Shown one piece after another: positions 12,290 to 23,784 of a stretch of 64,000 nt of DNA. A model generated the notes under the pieces. The model ran no database searches. It was not told the DNA's origin and worked only from the letters and a program-made list of their open reading frames with translations. The stretch is from Acanthaster planci (Eukaryota > Echinodermata > Asteroidea > Valvatida > Acanthasteridae). The DNA is taken from positions 749,234-813,233 of the forward strand of contig NW_019091390.1 in assembly GCF_001949145.1 (NCBI RefSeq), read 5' to 3'. The translations under genes and the position numbers were made by a program. Each line of letters starts with the position of its first letter. The first letter of the stretch is position 1.

Positions 12290-15200
12290 CAATGAGGTTG
12301 CGCTCGAAAGAGGAACTGAAAATGACACCATGCAGATGAACGAATCCCATCACGGCCATATACCGGGAGCAAGCCAAGGAAAGATGATCAAAACTAAAGC
12401 AACAACTGCAGGGACCTGGGCCTTTTCCATTCACTATCTGGGTACAAGTCGGAAAGGAAAGGGACCGTTTCGCTTGAGGATTGGTTCTCGGTTGTTCTTT
12501 TCCCTATCCCTACACACGATGGTGTTTTATCCGAGGACTCTCCATTGTTCCTCAGACACCCTCTGTCTTCTATAACATTTCTAATTGAGGTTTGTCATTA
12601 AACCGAGGACCCATTGTCTTCCTATGTAATTTCTTTGTTCTGTGTCTTCGACATTCACCAAACAAATGTATGAGGAGATTTTCTCGTCCTCTCAACAAAA
12701 ATGCTACTAATTGTTAAAAGAAAATTGTCCGGATGCTTTGAGAGAGCTGCCCCTATTCTTCAGATGAAGTAGATGCCACCCTCAAATTCTCAGAGGGCAT
12801 CTTGTGGGTCGGAAGGGAACCATTGTATTGGCAATCTATTATCATATTCTGTTGTGTAAACATGTAAACATGACATGCAAGCATGAAATGGACCGGCAGA
12901 CTTCAGGTTGCGGGGGTGCACCGCCGGTCACTATCGGCGTTTTGCTCCCAAGCGAGAAGTAGAGCTGCGCAGTGAATCAGCACTAACTTAGGCCCGATGC
13001 GGTATCACCAGCTGGTCTCTCGCTGCGTGGTTCGTCCAGGCGCTCTGATCGGACCGGCCAGTACCAGCTCCTGAAGCTATATCCGCCACAGCTCGCCCTA
13101 ACCTCGCTGGACTTTTTCACTCGACGCCCCCGCTTCCTATTCATGAATTCCTCGGTCCTCCTGCTCTTTTGCTCCATCTCGGTGAGAAAAAAAAACTCCC
13201 GCATAATTAGAGGCCGAGAGAGACAGAGAAGAAAAAGAGCTGGGTTTCCGGACGCCTGTAGCGATAGACGAGCATCGCGCGCTTCTGCACACGTGGGGGA
13301 TACGAGGAAATGGCCGGCGCGTGGCTGGAGAGAGCGACTCGGCGCGTGCTACCTGCAACATTTTCAAGTCCTTATTAGGAGCTCCCCTCGCTGGCTGTTT
13401 TTCATATTCAATTTGTGGTTTGCACTAGGAGTTTTTGTCATACAAAGGTAATTTATTTTTTTAATTTGCTAAAGATATTCCCAATCTCAGTTTGTTGATT
13501 TTACATTCAGATTCAACTGAACGTTTGAAATGCTCTGTTATTTTGTAATGTTGATTCATGATTACGTAATACAACATTAATTCTGTTCTCCATTAGTGTA
13601 TCATAGACCTTTTAAAGCTATTCCATGAATTCCATAAGCGTTTACTATTTGACTGGTGTGATGTGGTCAGTGAGTGTTGAGTGGGGTTCTACCTCTTGGG
13701 GCCTATGAACGCAGCAACGGCTGCTCTGGTTCGCCAAATCTTTTTTCCTCTGTTCTGATTGGTCAATGTGCATCTGGTCCATCACTATCTCAGTGATTAC
13801 CTTTCTAAACAAAATCTTTATTATGGCCTTGCCACAAGGTAACTACCCTGTCTTACTGCTCTCTGTGGAATCTTTACAGTGACCGGCCCAGAGAACTTAC
13901 ACTCCGACTGGTCGAGAATCTCGTGTTGGCAACCGGCCTATCCTTACGTGGATCCATTTTTTTTTCAAATTTCACAACCAGATTTGATCCAGGTGTTTGA
14001 TATTTTCTACAGCTGCTTTGTGCTGTCCAAAATAGACAGTGCGATACCCTCTCATTGGCCTCCAGAGGTCTCTGTCCTCCCTATATCAAAGTGGTGTGAG
14101 CCAATCTTCCTTGTCGTTGACAGACAAAAAAAAAAGAAAACTTTGAGAATACGGGGGTTGACAAGGATTTTCAATGTTCACAACTTCACTCGTCACTCCC
14201 CTCCCACGGTAGTTTCCTCAATAAGCCTCTTAAAGGCACTGCCGTTTTACTCTTACTAAACCTGCAGGAATTGCAGTGTTGCATGGAGTATATGGGAGCC
14301 AACGGGTTTGTTTGTACATGCAGTTGACTCTGAGGCAAATGGCCTGACCTATGCGGACAGAATATCTCCTTATCCGTCAAAGCTGGGGGGGGGTACAACT
14401 GTATTGATAAATGCAAGTCGGTCACGATGTTGATTGTGAGGTCACCGACTGCGCGTATTACGAGCATGACCTTTGTAAATACTACTGTTTTTATCGTGTC
14501 AGTTTGTTTTTTCCCCCGTCGTATCTTTTCCCGATAGTTTTGCAATGCTGGCATTTGCCAACCGGCACCACTCTCATCGGCTGGCGGCAGCTTTTCAGAG
14601 AGTTTATAGCTGAGGCAATATTGATGGGTTGGGTCACGTTCCTGTGCTGCCTGCACCCTTGGAACAAGGCGCTGACGTCTTCCCCCATTACGTCTCCTTG
14701 TGAACTCTGGCATATCACACAACTGGGCCGTTTTCCAATACTAAACTTCGGCTCTGTCTCAGGCTTCAACTGTTTTTTAACTAGCTGACGTTGAAGCTGT
14801 AAGCGCAGCAATTAGTTTAATGGTGCCACAAAACATCAAATACGATGCAAGAGAGCCAGGAATTACAGTAATCAAATTTAATTTAAACGCTTCAGGCCCA
14901 CAATCGGGGATTGGTTTTGGGAACGAAGCCCGAGACGGAGCCCAAGTCGAGTATTGGAAAAGGGCCACGGAGTCTGAAAAATACGCCTCAAAATGATGGC
15001 TAGAGTTTACATCATCATCTCCAGGTCGTAGCTGCCATGGAAGGAAAATGCATGCGACTCACACAAATTTCTTTTCACGCAGTTCGCATTTAATGGTCCC
15101 CCTTTCTGACGCTTCGCGCTGCAGTGACGAGGTTTTTTGGGCAACATTATCATGCACTGATGATTAGTGAGAAAAGCCCTCTCCCCTTAAGGGACCTCGC

Positions 15201-16765
15201 GATCCGCCCACCGAATGTCGACGGCAACACCCATAAGCTTAGGCTAGCTGAGGACTAGTTGCAGTGACATCCTGCAGTGCACATAACACTTTCGAGTTGG
15301 TATTTGATATTGAGGGTCCATCAAGGCAAGTGTCAAATTGTGTGCGGAATAGCGGATTACAAAAGCTATTCGAAAAAAAACCCACACACACACAGAAACA
15401 TACGTGACCATGCCATGTTTAGCCTGGAAAGGTTAAGTCATTTATTTGGATTGCGTTGACGGAAACTGGATCCTCTAATCATAGGAAACAATTTTTGGCA
15501 GACGGGTGACTTTCACGTGACATTTTCACGGATTATCCTTTCTGCCTAAAGATGACCGAAATGACGGTGTTCGTTTTAACGTTTTCATTGTAGGCCTATA
15601 CCTTGATAAGGCATCTTGCGATCACGCAGTGTTACGTCAATGCATTGGCTGAAAAATTACAGTCCGTCGTTACTGGACAATGCTACATAATCCGGTTATT
15701 TGCATCCGGCACTTTAGAAATTCAAAGTTCGGTTCAGTGAGGTCCATTTCAACCGTACCTCAAGTTCCCTTTCTGGCGTGCACGTTTATTTAATTATCAC
15801 GTCACCTTCTGCTCGTCATTGACAGATACATTCAGCGCATAATCTGCCTTGAGTAGAAGTGCCCCCTCATCGGTTGAAACGAGCCATTCCGGTCGGAAGT
15901 GTTCATTTTGTTGGTGCAACTCTAGCGCTTGTGTTTCATAGTAGTTCGTGAACCAGCGACGAGCAGTTACCACCAATGGAGCCTATGTTGCTAGGAAAAA
16001 TGCGCCCACTCTTGGTCCGGCTTGGGGCGCATAACTGTGCGTCATAATGTTTCGTGATACGCCGGCCTGCCACCCGTTTTGTATCCACTCACAAAACAAA
16101 CAAGCCAAAAACCGCATACAGTGTGGGAGTGATCATAAACAAAATGTTTTAGAATTCAATTTTTGTCATCTTTTTGCATCAGGCTTATTTGCTTACACCA
16201 TAGCCGGAAAGACTGTGCTTACGGCTGGAAATGAGGTGCACGCTGGCCAGCGGCCCCAACCCTCTACCAAAGATACGTTTGGTTCAATCCTGTTCACACA
16301 GCTATTTCATCCCTACAAGTCTGGTGAAAACATAATAGTCAGAAACTCTTTTCTTGCCTTCTAAGACGACATAGCCCCCAAAACGTTGGAGATTCTGGGT
16401 TAATTTCCATTATGCGATACGAGTGCGGCCAGTAACTTTATTCGCCAAACCTTCAATTAAATCTCGTCTCTCATCGGAGAGACCTGAAGATGCTCCAGAT
16501 ATCTCGCTGCCTCCGCCCTCGTTACTTCGGCTCTTAATTCCTCTTAATTCATCGCCGTTAACGGTCCAAGCGCCCGATCAGCGTTTGCAAACTAGAGTGG
16601 GTGGATGGGGGGGGATCCAGTTCACCCACACAGATTCCCCAGTACGATCTGACGCACAACGTACAGCGAGTGACAATCACTCCAGATAGCGCGCACGATG
16701 CAGTAATGTCATTTGTCAGCATTATTAGATAATCATTCCGCTTATTGTTAGTTGCCATCCTCATT

Positions 16766-16824
16766 GTGTGATCGATTTCAATAGTGTGATCGATTTCAAT
16801 AGTGTGATCGATTTCAATAGTGTG
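16766..16824. repeat. 18-bp tandem repeat, 3.3 copies
   Basis: The unit GTGTGATCGATTTCAATA is repeated perfectly three times, followed by GTGTG. The copies are identical, which suggests a recent expansion. Each contains the palindrome ATCGAT. There are no spacers, so it is not a CRISPR array. Confidence 0.9.
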
Positions 16825-17767
16825 TTGGATGTGTCGCCACAGACCTCCACATGGGGCAGTTATCTTGCTTTTCTACCATTCAACGCAATGACACCAAACT
16901 GAGGCTGGAAGGAAAAATAGTCTGTTCTCTTTTATTAATATGTAATTTTGTATTACTATTGCCAATGGGTCTACAGAGAGCAAGACCAACATGGCAGCAT
17001 CATAAAAAAGGTCCATGGTAATGCGTCACTCTCTTCAAGGCGATCCACTTCGGTACCCTTTCTCTGTCAAAAAAGAAAGACCTTAATTCATTTTGTGAAA
17101 TTTACATCAGCACGAAGACTTTTGCTGTCGGTGCAGTTCTCCGCATATGCATCCCACACTTCAAAACATCTATCACTGGAAAAATAAACATAACCGATAC
17201 AGGAAATAGTCAAACCATAACGCCAGTTGGACCAATTTATTTAATCCTTTTTCTCCATCCTCGAAGTTAGTCCGTTGGTGTTCCTTTCATTTATACTTCT
17301 TCTCCTTTCTCCAGTTCCCCGGCTCTGTCCATTTCATTTTCGAATTAAACCTATCGGCTTCTTCCGGCAAGCTCGAGTGAGCATTCCCCCTTTAATGCTC
17401 GTTCATACAAATTAACCAAGAAGAGTTCGGAGAGAATCAGAGAGACAGGGAAAAAATTCCATAGACTGGTTGCCAGGATTTTCATTACGAAAGCATCGCA
17501 CTGACTCAGGGATCGGCTGAACATTCCAGCTCTCGGTTTATATTTTACCAGCGCCCAAAAATGCCCTCACCAATGTGAGCACATTACATCCGTCTGAGTT
17601 GCTCCCAGAAAATGATTGACAAAAGAGAGCACTCTGATGTAAAATTCAACTTTATGTATGATCTACAAGAGAATTAACAACAGACAAAATTCAGTCTGTG
17701 AAGATGTGAAGAACTGTTGAATGCACGAACGGATCACTGTGATTGTCTTTCATGTACATTTTCGCAG

Positions 17768-17944
17768 AATACGGTTGTTTCACAATAGTGCACCTCCAAG
17801 AGTTTGCAGCGCTATGGCCAATCACAATGCGCGAAATTTGTCGACCCAATGCACGTTTCAAAAGGGTCGACAGATTTCGCGCGTTGTGATTGGTCAACGC
17901 GTTACAAACTCTTGGAGGCGCACTCTTGTGAATCGACCGTATTG
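17768..17944. mobile_element. Palindromic MITE, copy 2 (opposite orientation)
   Basis: A 177-bp palindrome with ends AATACGG and CCGTATT and inner blocks TCCAAGAGTTTGCA, GGCCAATCACAATGCGCGAA and TTTGTCGACCC repeated in inverted order. It is clearly the same family as the 2.2-kb copy. The loop (aatgcacgtttcaaaa) is the reverse complement of the other copy's loop, so the two insertions lie in opposite directions. Open frames across it are by-products of the palindrome. Confidence 0.75.
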
Positions 17945-19386
17945 GGCGATAAACAATTCCAATTCAGCCCACAATTCACGATAATAATGCAAGACCTCTA
18001 CTAGATTAGCTTTGGATATACCAAGCAAACCGTTAATTTCAAATACCCATAATAATTTCATTTTGGTCAATGATGGCTAGCATTCCGTATATCGTGACCT
18101 GCCTCGTCGCGTGAGAACAGTCTGCATGTCCTACCCCCAGCACTTTTTGCAAAAATTTGTCAGTTAACACTTTAACCAATCAATCATCTGTGTATTCATT
18201 CTAATTGCTGTGATCCTTTATGGCAAGAAACGTCCCTTTAAGCGAACAAAACCAAGCTTATCATAACCCATTTTAAAATAACACCAATTACATGCAAATC
18301 CCGAACTGTCCCTAATTTTAGAGTGGCGCTCCAGAAGCGTCTTTGTAGTCAAATATAGATAAGTTCGGCCAAGTTTCAACCGTTTCCGGCTTTCAAAAGG
18401 AAGAATGAAGACAAGAAATACGGAACTCATCCCTTTCACGCGGGCGCGCCATTCATAATTCCGATTGTTGTTGCGCCATGAAAGTGAGATGGCTCAAGAA
18501 AGAGGGAAAAAAAAGCATGCAGCGAGAGGAGCTAGCAGGAGAGAATGCTCTCCCTATCATGACTGTAGCACACGGCCTTCCCCTTCTCCCCCCGATTTCT
18601 TTGAAGCGCACTGTGAAAGCAGAGACGGTTCCCAAGGCCCTCTCGACCGTTTCCGGTTGCCATGGCAGCGGAAGTCTTCCCTCATGACGTCATTGTCCGT
18701 TGCTAGGCAGTCCGTGGTCCATTAGCTCTGGGGCAGAGTGAGTCATTCTTGGGTAATATGAATACCGTTGGTTCTTCGCTGAATGGACAGTACAACGGGA
18801 CGCTCCGTTCACCTTAAATCGTTGCAGGGTTCTTAGAGAAAAAAAATGTTCCAATTAGCAATTTTCTGGTGACAAACTGTTTCTAATCTTTCTCGAACGG
18901 AAGACCAATGTTTTACTCATGATTGCATGTTCCGAGAATTTAGTGTTGTAGTTCATTAAATTTCTTTGAACAGAACGGTTTTCCAGCGATATAGTTATGC
19001 AACCGCAAGATCGAATCTGTCCTTTGCTTGTGTCGAGCGTGAACGATGACAATAATATTTCAACCTTTTGAGCATATTTGCGAAAAATCCACTTCTACTG
19101 AGAAATTATCTTTGTAATTAATAAAAGTGGTGACGTGCAATTTTCCGAGTAGTTATTAATGTCAACACCGCCCAGTGTGCGACCGGTTACTTTGCTCGCT
19201 TAGTATGGACAATCTCACAGCATTAGGCATAAACTACATCGGATATTAGACTGGGGAAGGTAAACACCAGAAGGAAGGAGATTCAAATGTGCTCCTGATT
19301 TGAACTGGTGATGGTTGGTTAATTTGGTCATGTTGGTGCGCCATTATGCAGCTATCATCTTCGACACGCATGACATGTATTGCTCT

Positions 19387-19600
19387 GTGCTGAAGAAACC
19401 TGTAGAGAGGAGACAATGAGAAGAAGTTACAGTTTTGGAGGTGGGAAAAAAAAACATCAGAGGAATATTCTGTGTAAAACCCACGGAATTAGGTGGGGAC
19501 TGAAAACCAAATCCACTTTTAGACCGAGCTGGGAATCGAACCCGGACCACTTGATGAATGACTTACGACATTGCTGGTTCGAACGGTTGCTGCGTGGCAG
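19387..19600 (-). mobile_element. tRNA-derived SINE, copy 1
   Basis: Read on the minus strand it contains a Pol III B-box-like GGGTTCGATTCCC, then GTGGATTTGGTTTTCAGTCC, CCTAATTCCGTGGGTTTTAC and a tail with TTTTTCCCACCTCC and CTCTCTACAGGTTTCTTCAG. The same blocks in the same order occur at about 47.2 kb on the plus strand. The head is tRNA-like but decayed. The boundaries are approximate. Confidence 0.65.
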
Positions 19601-21030
19601 ATGCGTTCAGGTTTCACCTCAAGGCAGGGGTATCCGACAATGACACTTTTTTCTGAAATAACCAGGCACAGGTTAGCCATCAGTTAGCGTATATAGACAC
19701 GGGTTATAATAACTTCATTAGCTGCGTTACTGGATTAGTACGTCGATTGTCAGTGGGCGATGCTGTTACCTGTCTCCGAATTTCCAAGAATATTCCTCTA
19801 TTTATTATTGACGAGCTTTAACTAGTTTGCTCCCTGGTCTGAGCTTCGTCCTTGTACAGAGTAAAATTATACCATCATCAGGAAACGTGCACGGGGAATC
19901 ATTTCATAAGTCTAAACACGCATGCCTCACCCACGAACAGTTGGCTTTATTCAATCTTTTGTTGTTGGCCCGTACCTGTTTTCCTTATGACATACGCGTT
20001 GGGTCGAGGTCTCAGACTGGATGTGGAGTCTAGCTACCTGGCCGGTGTAAAACGGCCAAAGCAAAACCGATAGAATGGCGACAGCTGTTCCGTGATTCGG
20101 TGCACATTCCCAATCGGGGTAGTTTGGCAGCAAACATGGCAGTATATTTTTTTACAAGCAACTTACCCTGGTCAAGGCTACGTCTTCAGTACAGACAGTA
20201 CGCCGCTGTGTAATCTTAACGGACACGCCATTTCCAAAGACCGTGCCTTGCATCGTTCGTTTCTAGTGAACCCCAGAACCGGTTGTTACTTGATACAGGT
20301 GGATGACTAACTAGCCTTGCCGTCATCATTGAAAGCTAGAGAATTCATTATGTTGATCTAATTCAACTGCACATGATACGACTGTGTTCGGAATTATATC
20401 TCAAATGACTTTTTCCCTGTATCATACAAAATCATGTTGTAAATAAAAGTGCTGATGGTTTACGATAAATGTATGGTTATGATTCCCTAGAGACTGCTCG
20501 TCCATAATCTCAAAGGACAATACCCAAAGCAGTACATACCCAAGTCCGATTTTAGTTGAAGGACTGAAGAGGTTTCTTTTTCCACCTCGCTTGACATTTT
20601 TATTACATTAGCCTGCTTTCGACGTCTTGATTTGTTTGCACACTGTTTTGGTTGAAACTTCATCAACACGATTTGAAATACGGATCATGTGTTCTAACAG
20701 AAAGTGGGTGGGGACACCGAATCAGAAGATAGTTTACAGTTTTTATTGCCGTCAGTTTATGCCCAATTATTTTGGTGTTACTGGATTTCATGGTATTTGA
20801 TGACGCAGTGTCACCAGTGAACCGTCAAACAAAACCTCCAGACAACGCAACAACACCGACAACAACGTTTTGGTTGTTTAAAAAGGCAAATATTTCTCTT
20901 CCACGGAAAGATGACGAGTTTTTTTTTTGGGGGGGGACTTGCAGAGACTGAGCGGAGCCCGATTAAATGCACCTCATGCATATGCCGTACCTCACCGTGT
21001 GTCGACCAGTACAGAAACAAGCGTAGCTTT

Positions 21031-21129
21031 GCATGTATTGTACAGTACGGTGTACATGTACATGTACTGTACATGTACATGTACAATACATGTATGTACT
21101 GTACATGTACATGTACATGTACACTACAT
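21031..21129. repeat. GTACAT palindromic simple-repeat tract
   Basis: Dense run of ACATGTAC units with TGTACAGTACGGTGTACATG and GTACTGTACATGTACATGTA. Each unit is self-complementary, so single strands could form nested hairpins. Open frames across it encode Met/Tyr/Cys/Thr/Val repeats and are not genes. Confidence 0.9.
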
Positions 21130-21216
21130 GTGCTCACTAGATAGACATCGACCACACAATGCACACCGCACTATTTACATTCTTTGAGCAGAGAGCGAGG
21201 GGGTGGTGCCTTGCTG

Positions 21217-21224
21217 TGACGTCA
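21217..21224. promoter_or_regulatory. Full CRE palindrome upstream of MIDN
   Basis: TGACGTCA, the consensus site for CREB/ATF factors, 2.3 kb upstream of the MIDN start. Other upstream copies are at 10422-10429 and 18685-18692. Whether any is bound is unknown. Confidence 0.4.
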
Positions 21225-23249
21225 TAGCAACTAGGCGGACGGACGCCGAACAATAACACTGAATTCAGACGGGTTCATTATCTAGCAGGGGAGGATTTTT
21301 TAAGGTTACCTTGGCAGGGAGAGAGGGACTGGTGCCTTTCCCACTCGAAAAAAAAAAACTCGCCTTTTGAACATACGGCGCACCTGTGTTTGAATTCACC
21401 CAATTAAAAAAAATGTATGTCCAGTACAGTACTATTTTGAAACCTCCAAGTGTTACTTTATAAAAATTATACCTGCTTGTTGAACGGTGTTGAAGAACAG
21501 CTCAATAAGAAGTGTAAAAAGTTTTTCTTAATTTTAAAAATAAGCAAAATGAGAGTTTCTATGGACTGCTTTATTCTGTCACGACTTTTTAGCAATGGCT
21601 TGAATTGGTACATAAGAAAGAGGTGTTTAAACTGGTAGATAACATCCTTATGTATCCAAAACGTCACCGAAGCTATTATTGTTAACGACACTAATGCCCA
21701 CTCCGCCGTCTTTAAAGGAGCAATATCACCTTTGATTATTTATGTATAAAAGTGTCTTTCAAAAAACACAGCCTTACCTGAAGTAAAACAAGAATTGGCA
21801 CAACGTGCTGTAAAGTGCTCCGTCTTTTTCATTAAATGTTTAAAGATAACAAAGATGTGCCACTTGGCTTGTGTAACTTCTGTGTTCTCTGGAATGAAAC
21901 CCTGGATTCCTTTTCTGCTTGGCTGTACCTTTTTTATCACAGTGAGACTAAATTCACTCTGTTAACTACAAAAACATAGCCTAGGCAACTTAGTTCATTC
22001 CAAAGGAACCGTAAATGCTCGCGAGCAAAGTTTGTTCAATCTTTATTTGCGAAAAAGATACTATGCTTTTTGATTGGTTGACAGCTGTCAGCTGACTCTG
22101 TCGCCTTTGGCAGATGCCTGCTGATTGGCGTAGACCTGCGGATCAGCGTATTAGATGTCTCTGTAAAAAGTATCTCTGAATTTGTATGCTAATTTAATGG
22201 CTATATAGCTGAAACAGTGTACCAGGCAACTTACAGTGAAGTGTTTGTTAGAATATCGGATTGAAAAAGCCTGGAAAAGGAATTCATGCCATTGGAAATT
22301 TGATCTTTATTCAATTGATAAGATTTTACTGTGCATTGCGATTTCAGTTAGTGTGACTAAATATTCAATTTTTTTAAGTAAGAAATCATTTTTTAATAGG
22401 ATCACAAATCCGGCTCTTTTGAGGTAGTTTTCAACAAAGTTACACAATTGTAAAGGAAATATGAAGACATTCCTCGCCATGGTCTGACTGCAAGTTGTTT
22501 TATCCGCCTCTCTGGGCTTTTCCTGGAATCTGTAAAAACGCCGGGAGTCACGATGGAAACTTTTGTATCTTTTCTTCGTCCCAGTTTCTGACAGATGCAT
22601 GCACAGAAGCCGACCGTATGAGCATGCATAAATATGACAGCGAAGTATTTACAGCCAGTTACTAAATTTGGCAGCGACTTTCAGAATTATAGGGATGTTA
22701 AAATATCCAAATAGTGAGCGGTCCAGTCAGCTCGCCCGCCTGGGTCTGAATTTGCAATCCACCCTTTAATATGAGACCGTAAAGTCCTATTTGTACTTAC
22801 ACAATACACCCTGAAGTTACTTTTGACAATTGGCATATTGCCCTTTGGAAGAAAAGGCACTTTAACAGTCCTTGCTTTGTTTATTGTCATTTATGGCAAC
22901 AAGTACAGTACATGTATTTCCTCCTTGGCCTGTCTGTTATTAAATTACTACCATGAGAGAAAGTAACAAATCTCCTTACAATGTGTCGTTTGTGTCACGA
23001 GCTGTCCCTGGAATACGTGATTTGTAGCAGTTGGCATTTACTACATGTACGTGACACCCCTAAGCGACAAGAGATGGAAGAGTCTAAGTTTCCCATTGGC
23101 GGCTGTTGACCTTAAGAGCGCAATTATGTATGTGACCCTCCCACTTACATGACCCTGTACCGAGTTTATTTCATCGTCGCGTACGAAGCAATTCATTCAT
23201 TGAGAGCGTTCGCTCAGCATTCGTACGGACTGGCCCTTCCGTACCGTTC

Positions 23250-23536
23250 GCCACACAGTGTGCCTTATTTATCTCCGTACACTGTTTGACAGTTCTCTCC
23301 TCTGTAACATTTTTGCAGCAATTTACAAGTGATACTGAGCTCTCTTTGTGAGGGTTCTCTGGCACTCAAAGCACACCCACGATGAATCAACTCTAGCAAG
23401 CTGCGTCCTCGTCGTCCGGCCCGGCAGCCCGGCGTGTATTGACCGTGCGTGGTGCGGTGACGCAAAGCGGGTCAGTTCAGTTCTCTTGCACGGCTGTATA
23501 TCACAGCAAGTGACCACTTCACGAGAAGGTCCATTC
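23250..23536 (+). promoter_or_regulatory. MIDN 5' leader and possible promoter region
   Basis: This block holds several candidate signals. TTATTTAT at 23265-23272 is TATA-like. A pyrimidine tract ending ttttgcag at 23318 could be an acceptor for an unseen noncoding first exon. A four-codon upstream frame, ATG 23382 to TAG 23396, would lie in the leader. TGACGCAA at 23458-23465 resembles an ATF/CREB half site. The transcription start cannot be fixed from sequence alone. Confidence 0.35.
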
Positions 23537-23784
23537 ATGCCACACACGATCTACCCCGAAGATCCCTGCTCAGGTCCAGCTACCATGGCTGTCAACCTCG
23601 GTATGGAAGCTCCTACCTCCACCAGCTCAAACCATGGATTACTGACCGTGCATATCCACCCAACCACCGGTGGCAGGTTTACCGTGGAAATACCCCGGCA
23701 CGCATCGGTTGATGTGCTCAAGACCAAAATTTCCAAGCAACTTCGAATAGCCAAGGAAAGGCTAACACTGCTGCACCGTGAAAC
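23537..23784 (+). CDS. MIDN: MIDN coding exon 1: N-terminus and first part of the ubiquitin-like domain
   Basis: This exon ends at donor AAC|gtgagt in phase 2, inside the Thr codon of HRET. It encodes a short variable leader and then [19 protein letters not shown] and the helix [19 protein letters not shown], which match midnolin's ubiquitin-like domain. The frame is closed upstream by TGA at 23336-23338, so translation starts downstream of that. ATG 23537 has a weak context (ttcATGc). ATG 23585, sixteen codons later, sits in a strong Kozak context (accATGG) and may be the main start. The choice between them does not affect any domain. Confidence 0.9.

Larger units (their letters stand above)
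9531..17767. other. No gene seen apart from listed repeats
   Basis: Holds the 12.2-kb MITE, the 16.8-kb tandem repeat and CpG-rich blocks at 11.03-11.72 and 12.89-13.37 kb. The 178-codon minus-strand frame at 14186-14722 has no recognisable domain and lacks supporting splice or start context. Confidence 0.5.
17945..23249. other. No gene seen apart from listed repeats
   Basis: Holds the SINE copy, the GTACAT tract and CREs at 18.69 and 21.22 kb. A noncoding first exon or the proximal promoter of MIDN could lie in the last 1-2 kb, but no splice donor or start site can be assigned with confidence. Confidence 0.5.

Noticed and set aside
14186-14722. 178-codon minus-strand open frame
   Set aside because: No family resemblance. 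Overlapping frames on both strands are similarly open.
16766-16824. Possible CRISPR-like array
   Set aside because: Units are contiguous without spacers, number only three, and the genome is eukaryotic. It is an ordinary tandem repeat.
17691-18004. Open frames sharing APPRxCxAxANHxARNLS peptides with frames at 2.2-2.5 kb
   Set aside because: The shared peptides come from translating the palindromic MITE present at both places.
20811-21187. Open frames rich in Tyr/Met/Cys/Thr/Val/His repeats
   Set aside because: Translation of the GTACAT simple-repeat tract.
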